This document shows positions 62,873 through 64,000 of a DNA stretch of 64,000 nt, in pieces. Both the position numbers and the translations under genes were made by a program. The stretch covers positions 1-64,000 of the forward strand of contig CACYYG010000004.1 in NCBI GenBank assembly GCA_902778535.1. Direction: 5' to 3'. Source of the stretch: an uncultured Prevotellaceae bacterium (GTDB lineage: Bacteria > Bacteroidota > Bacteroidia > Bacteroidales > Bacteroidaceae). Below the pieces are notes generated by a model that did no database searches, was not told the origin of the DNA, and saw only the letters and a program-made list of their open reading frames with translations. Position 1 is the first letter of the stretch; every line of letters begins with the position of its first letter.

Positions 62873-63433
62873 ATGAATCTATACTTAAGGTATTTTAATA
62901 AGGAGACGCTTGTTTCAAGTGTCGACGATGCCATTTCATTCCTTTCAAACATTGATGAAATAGGCATGACGCCAGAACTGGAGCAGGACATCCGCGAATA
63001 TGTTGCCAGCGACGTCTTCTATCCCAAGCGCTACAAGATTCGCACGCGCGTGTACTTTATTATTATTAAGACAGAGGCTGCCAACATGCAGGACTTCAAG
63101 GAGAAGAAAGCCTTGCGCGGACATGAAGAAGGCAATATGCCGGTTCAGAAAGAACACTCTTCCACGCAGCAGACGCTGTTAAAGCTGAATGAGGAACGTC
63201 CGGGATGGTATGAGGGCTCCTTTAACTTCAAAAGGGTGTCGATGTTGCCGGGTACGGGAAAGTTTCAGTATCGCGATACGCTCTTTGTGGCACAGGTAAA
63301 GGCCATGTCGCCCCTGGACTGCTACAACCGTATTGTCGAGCATCTGCGTTCACGCGTTGATGAGCGGAGCCAGTTCCCCTCACCAAAGGGAAAGAACTAC
63401 AAGTACCGCTATTTAGGAGCTGCCAAAAGTTAA
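62873..63433 (+). CDS. Conserved Bacteroidales protein of unknown function
   Basis: A 186-residue soluble protein without signal peptide. It begins MNLYLRYFNKETLVSSVDDA and has YPKRYKIRTRVYFIIIKT near 50, a charged helical part, and a conserved end (ERPGWYEGSFNFKRV near 110, GTGKFQYRDTLF near 130, SQFPSPKGKNYKY near 166). It resembles proteins found between tRNA and ssb loci in Bacteroidales, but I know no function. It lies 23 bases before ssb. Confidence 0.7.
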   Translation: MNLYLRYFNKETLVSSVDDAISFLSNIDEIGMTPELEQDIREYVASDVFYPKRYKIRTRVYFIIIKTEAANMQDFKEKKALRGHEEGNMPVQKEHSSTQQTLLKLNEERPGWYEGSFNFKRVSMLPGTGKFQYRDTLFVAQVKAMSPLDCYNRIVEHLRSRVDERSQFPSPKGKNYKYRYLGAAKS

Positions 63434-63456
63434 CGGTTATTAGTTATTGATTAACA

Positions 63457-63813
63457 ATGAACAAGGTGATGCTGATAGGCAATGTGGGCAAGGAGCCTGA
63501 GGTGCGCTATGTGGACCAGGGGCAGCCTGTGGCACGCCTGACGCTGGCCACCACCGAGCGCGGCTACACCCTGCAGAACGGCACGCAGGTGCCCGACCGC
63601 ACGGAATGGCACAACGTCATCATGTGGCGCAAGCTGGCCGAGATTGTAGAGCACTATGTACACAAGGGCGACAAACTCTACATCGAGGGACGCATACACT
63701 ACGCTTCCTACGACGACAAGCAGGGCAAACGACAGTATTACACCGAGATTTGGGCCGACAACATGGAGATGCTCACGCCCAAGCCACAGCAGCCGCAAAC
63801 TCCTAACTCCTAA
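63457..63813 (+). CDS. ssb: Single-stranded DNA-binding protein, tail-less form
   Basis: A 118-residue protein whose first ~105 residues form the OB fold of SSB (MNKVMLIGNVGKEPEVRYVD, WHNVIMWRKLAEIVEHYVHK, LYIEGRIHYASYDDKQGKR). It has no acidic DDDLPF-type tip; it ends PKPQQPQTPNS. The last codons and the stop are in an ACTCCTAACTCCTAATTC tract. The missing tip would change contacts with repair partners. It is 9 bases before gldE. Confidence 0.9.
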   Translation: MNKVMLIGNVGKEPEVRYVDQGQPVARLTLATTERGYTLQNGTQVPDRTEWHNVIMWRKLAEIVEHYVHKGDKLYIEGRIHYASYDDKQGKRQYYTEIWADNMEMLTPKPQQPQTPNS

Positions 63814-63822
63814 TTCATTAGG

Positions 63823-64000
63823 ATGGATTATTTTCAACATCTTTTCAGCGAAGTACAATTGCTCACGCCTACGACAGGAGCCATTCTGGCCATCGTACTG
63901 GCCTTTCTGCTGCTCTTCGTCTCTGGCTTTGCTTCCGGTTCAGAGATAGCTTTCTTCTCACTCTCCCCTAACGACCTCAACGAGCTGGACGAGGAGAAGA
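63823..64000 (+). CDS. gldE: GldE-like CNNM/CBS membrane protein (partial)
   Basis: The first 59 codons of a gene cut by the window edge. It begins MDYFQHLFSEVQLLTP, then a long hydrophobic segment (AILAIVLAFLLLFVSGFASG) and SEIAFFSLSPNDLNEL, which is the N-terminus of the CNNM/DUF21 transporter family. The order ssb-gldE is usual in Bacteroidetes, where GldE is linked to gliding or type IX secretion. Confidence 0.8.
   Translation, partial: MDYFQHLFSEVQLLTPTTGAILAIVLAFLLLFVSGFASGSEIAFFSLSPNDLNELDEEK

Overview
The window is a chromosomal stretch of a Bacteroidales bacterium, most likely Prevotella or a close relative. The evidence is the repeated -7 promoter box TAnnTTTG (often with TTTG 19-20 bases upstream) in front of genes, the near absence of Shine-Dalgarno sequences, lipoproteins and C-terminal sorting domains typical of the phylum, and gene neighbourhoods common in Bacteroidales: Nif3 with a zinc-ribbon protein, RpoN-type activator / LptE / TPR protein / SecG, and ssb-gldE. 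No rRNA, CRISPR array, prophage or transposase gene was seen. GC content and species were not computed.

Layout. 1-4,991 (minus strand): TetR regulator, SGNH hydrolase, MBOAT O-acyltransferase and a PIG-L de-N-acetylase, an apparent surface-glycan modification operon. 5,000-13,400: metF with a duplicated promoter, a GH31 glycosidase, a stand-alone HsdR-N-like protein, zinc-ribbon and Nif3 proteins, a secreted nuclease, a DUF308 membrane protein and uridine kinase. 13,472-19,403: a 53-codon small gene, a large secreted protein, repeat-rich intergenic DNA and an EEP-family phosphatase/nuclease. 19,529-28,273: dapA behind a strongly folded leader, a membrane PP2C phosphatase, then pheT, yebC, a membrane Ser/Thr kinase and cysE. 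28,332-34,731: two exported proteins with dockerin-like and cohesin-like modules, and two tandem paralogous lipoproteins. 34,806-40,952: AmpG-like transporter, SpoIID/LytB protein and a GT2-DUF4922 fusion, facing a GalK-family kinase that looks more like a galacturonokinase. 41,064-54,558: clpB, then alpha-2-macroglobulin, DUF1573, meaB, ispH and GH20. 54,743-64,000: subtilase, ribD, TrmH methylase, sigma-54 activator, lptE, TPR protein, secG, four tRNAs (Gly-Leu-Leu-Gly), a conserved unknown, ssb and the start of gldE.

Beyond ordinary genes, the window is rich in non-coding and low-complexity repeats. A ~420-bp element occurs three times in the same orientation (17,878; 32,819; 43,771), each time just upstream of a minus-strand gene. 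A GGTACGxx element with flanking identity occurs at 1.3, 20.7 and 61.9 kb. Short tandem tracts (6-21 bp units) sit in frame inside surface loops or linkers of at least seven conserved proteins, and similar tracts lie on or next to stop codons. These repeat families are the best candidates here for something undescribed.
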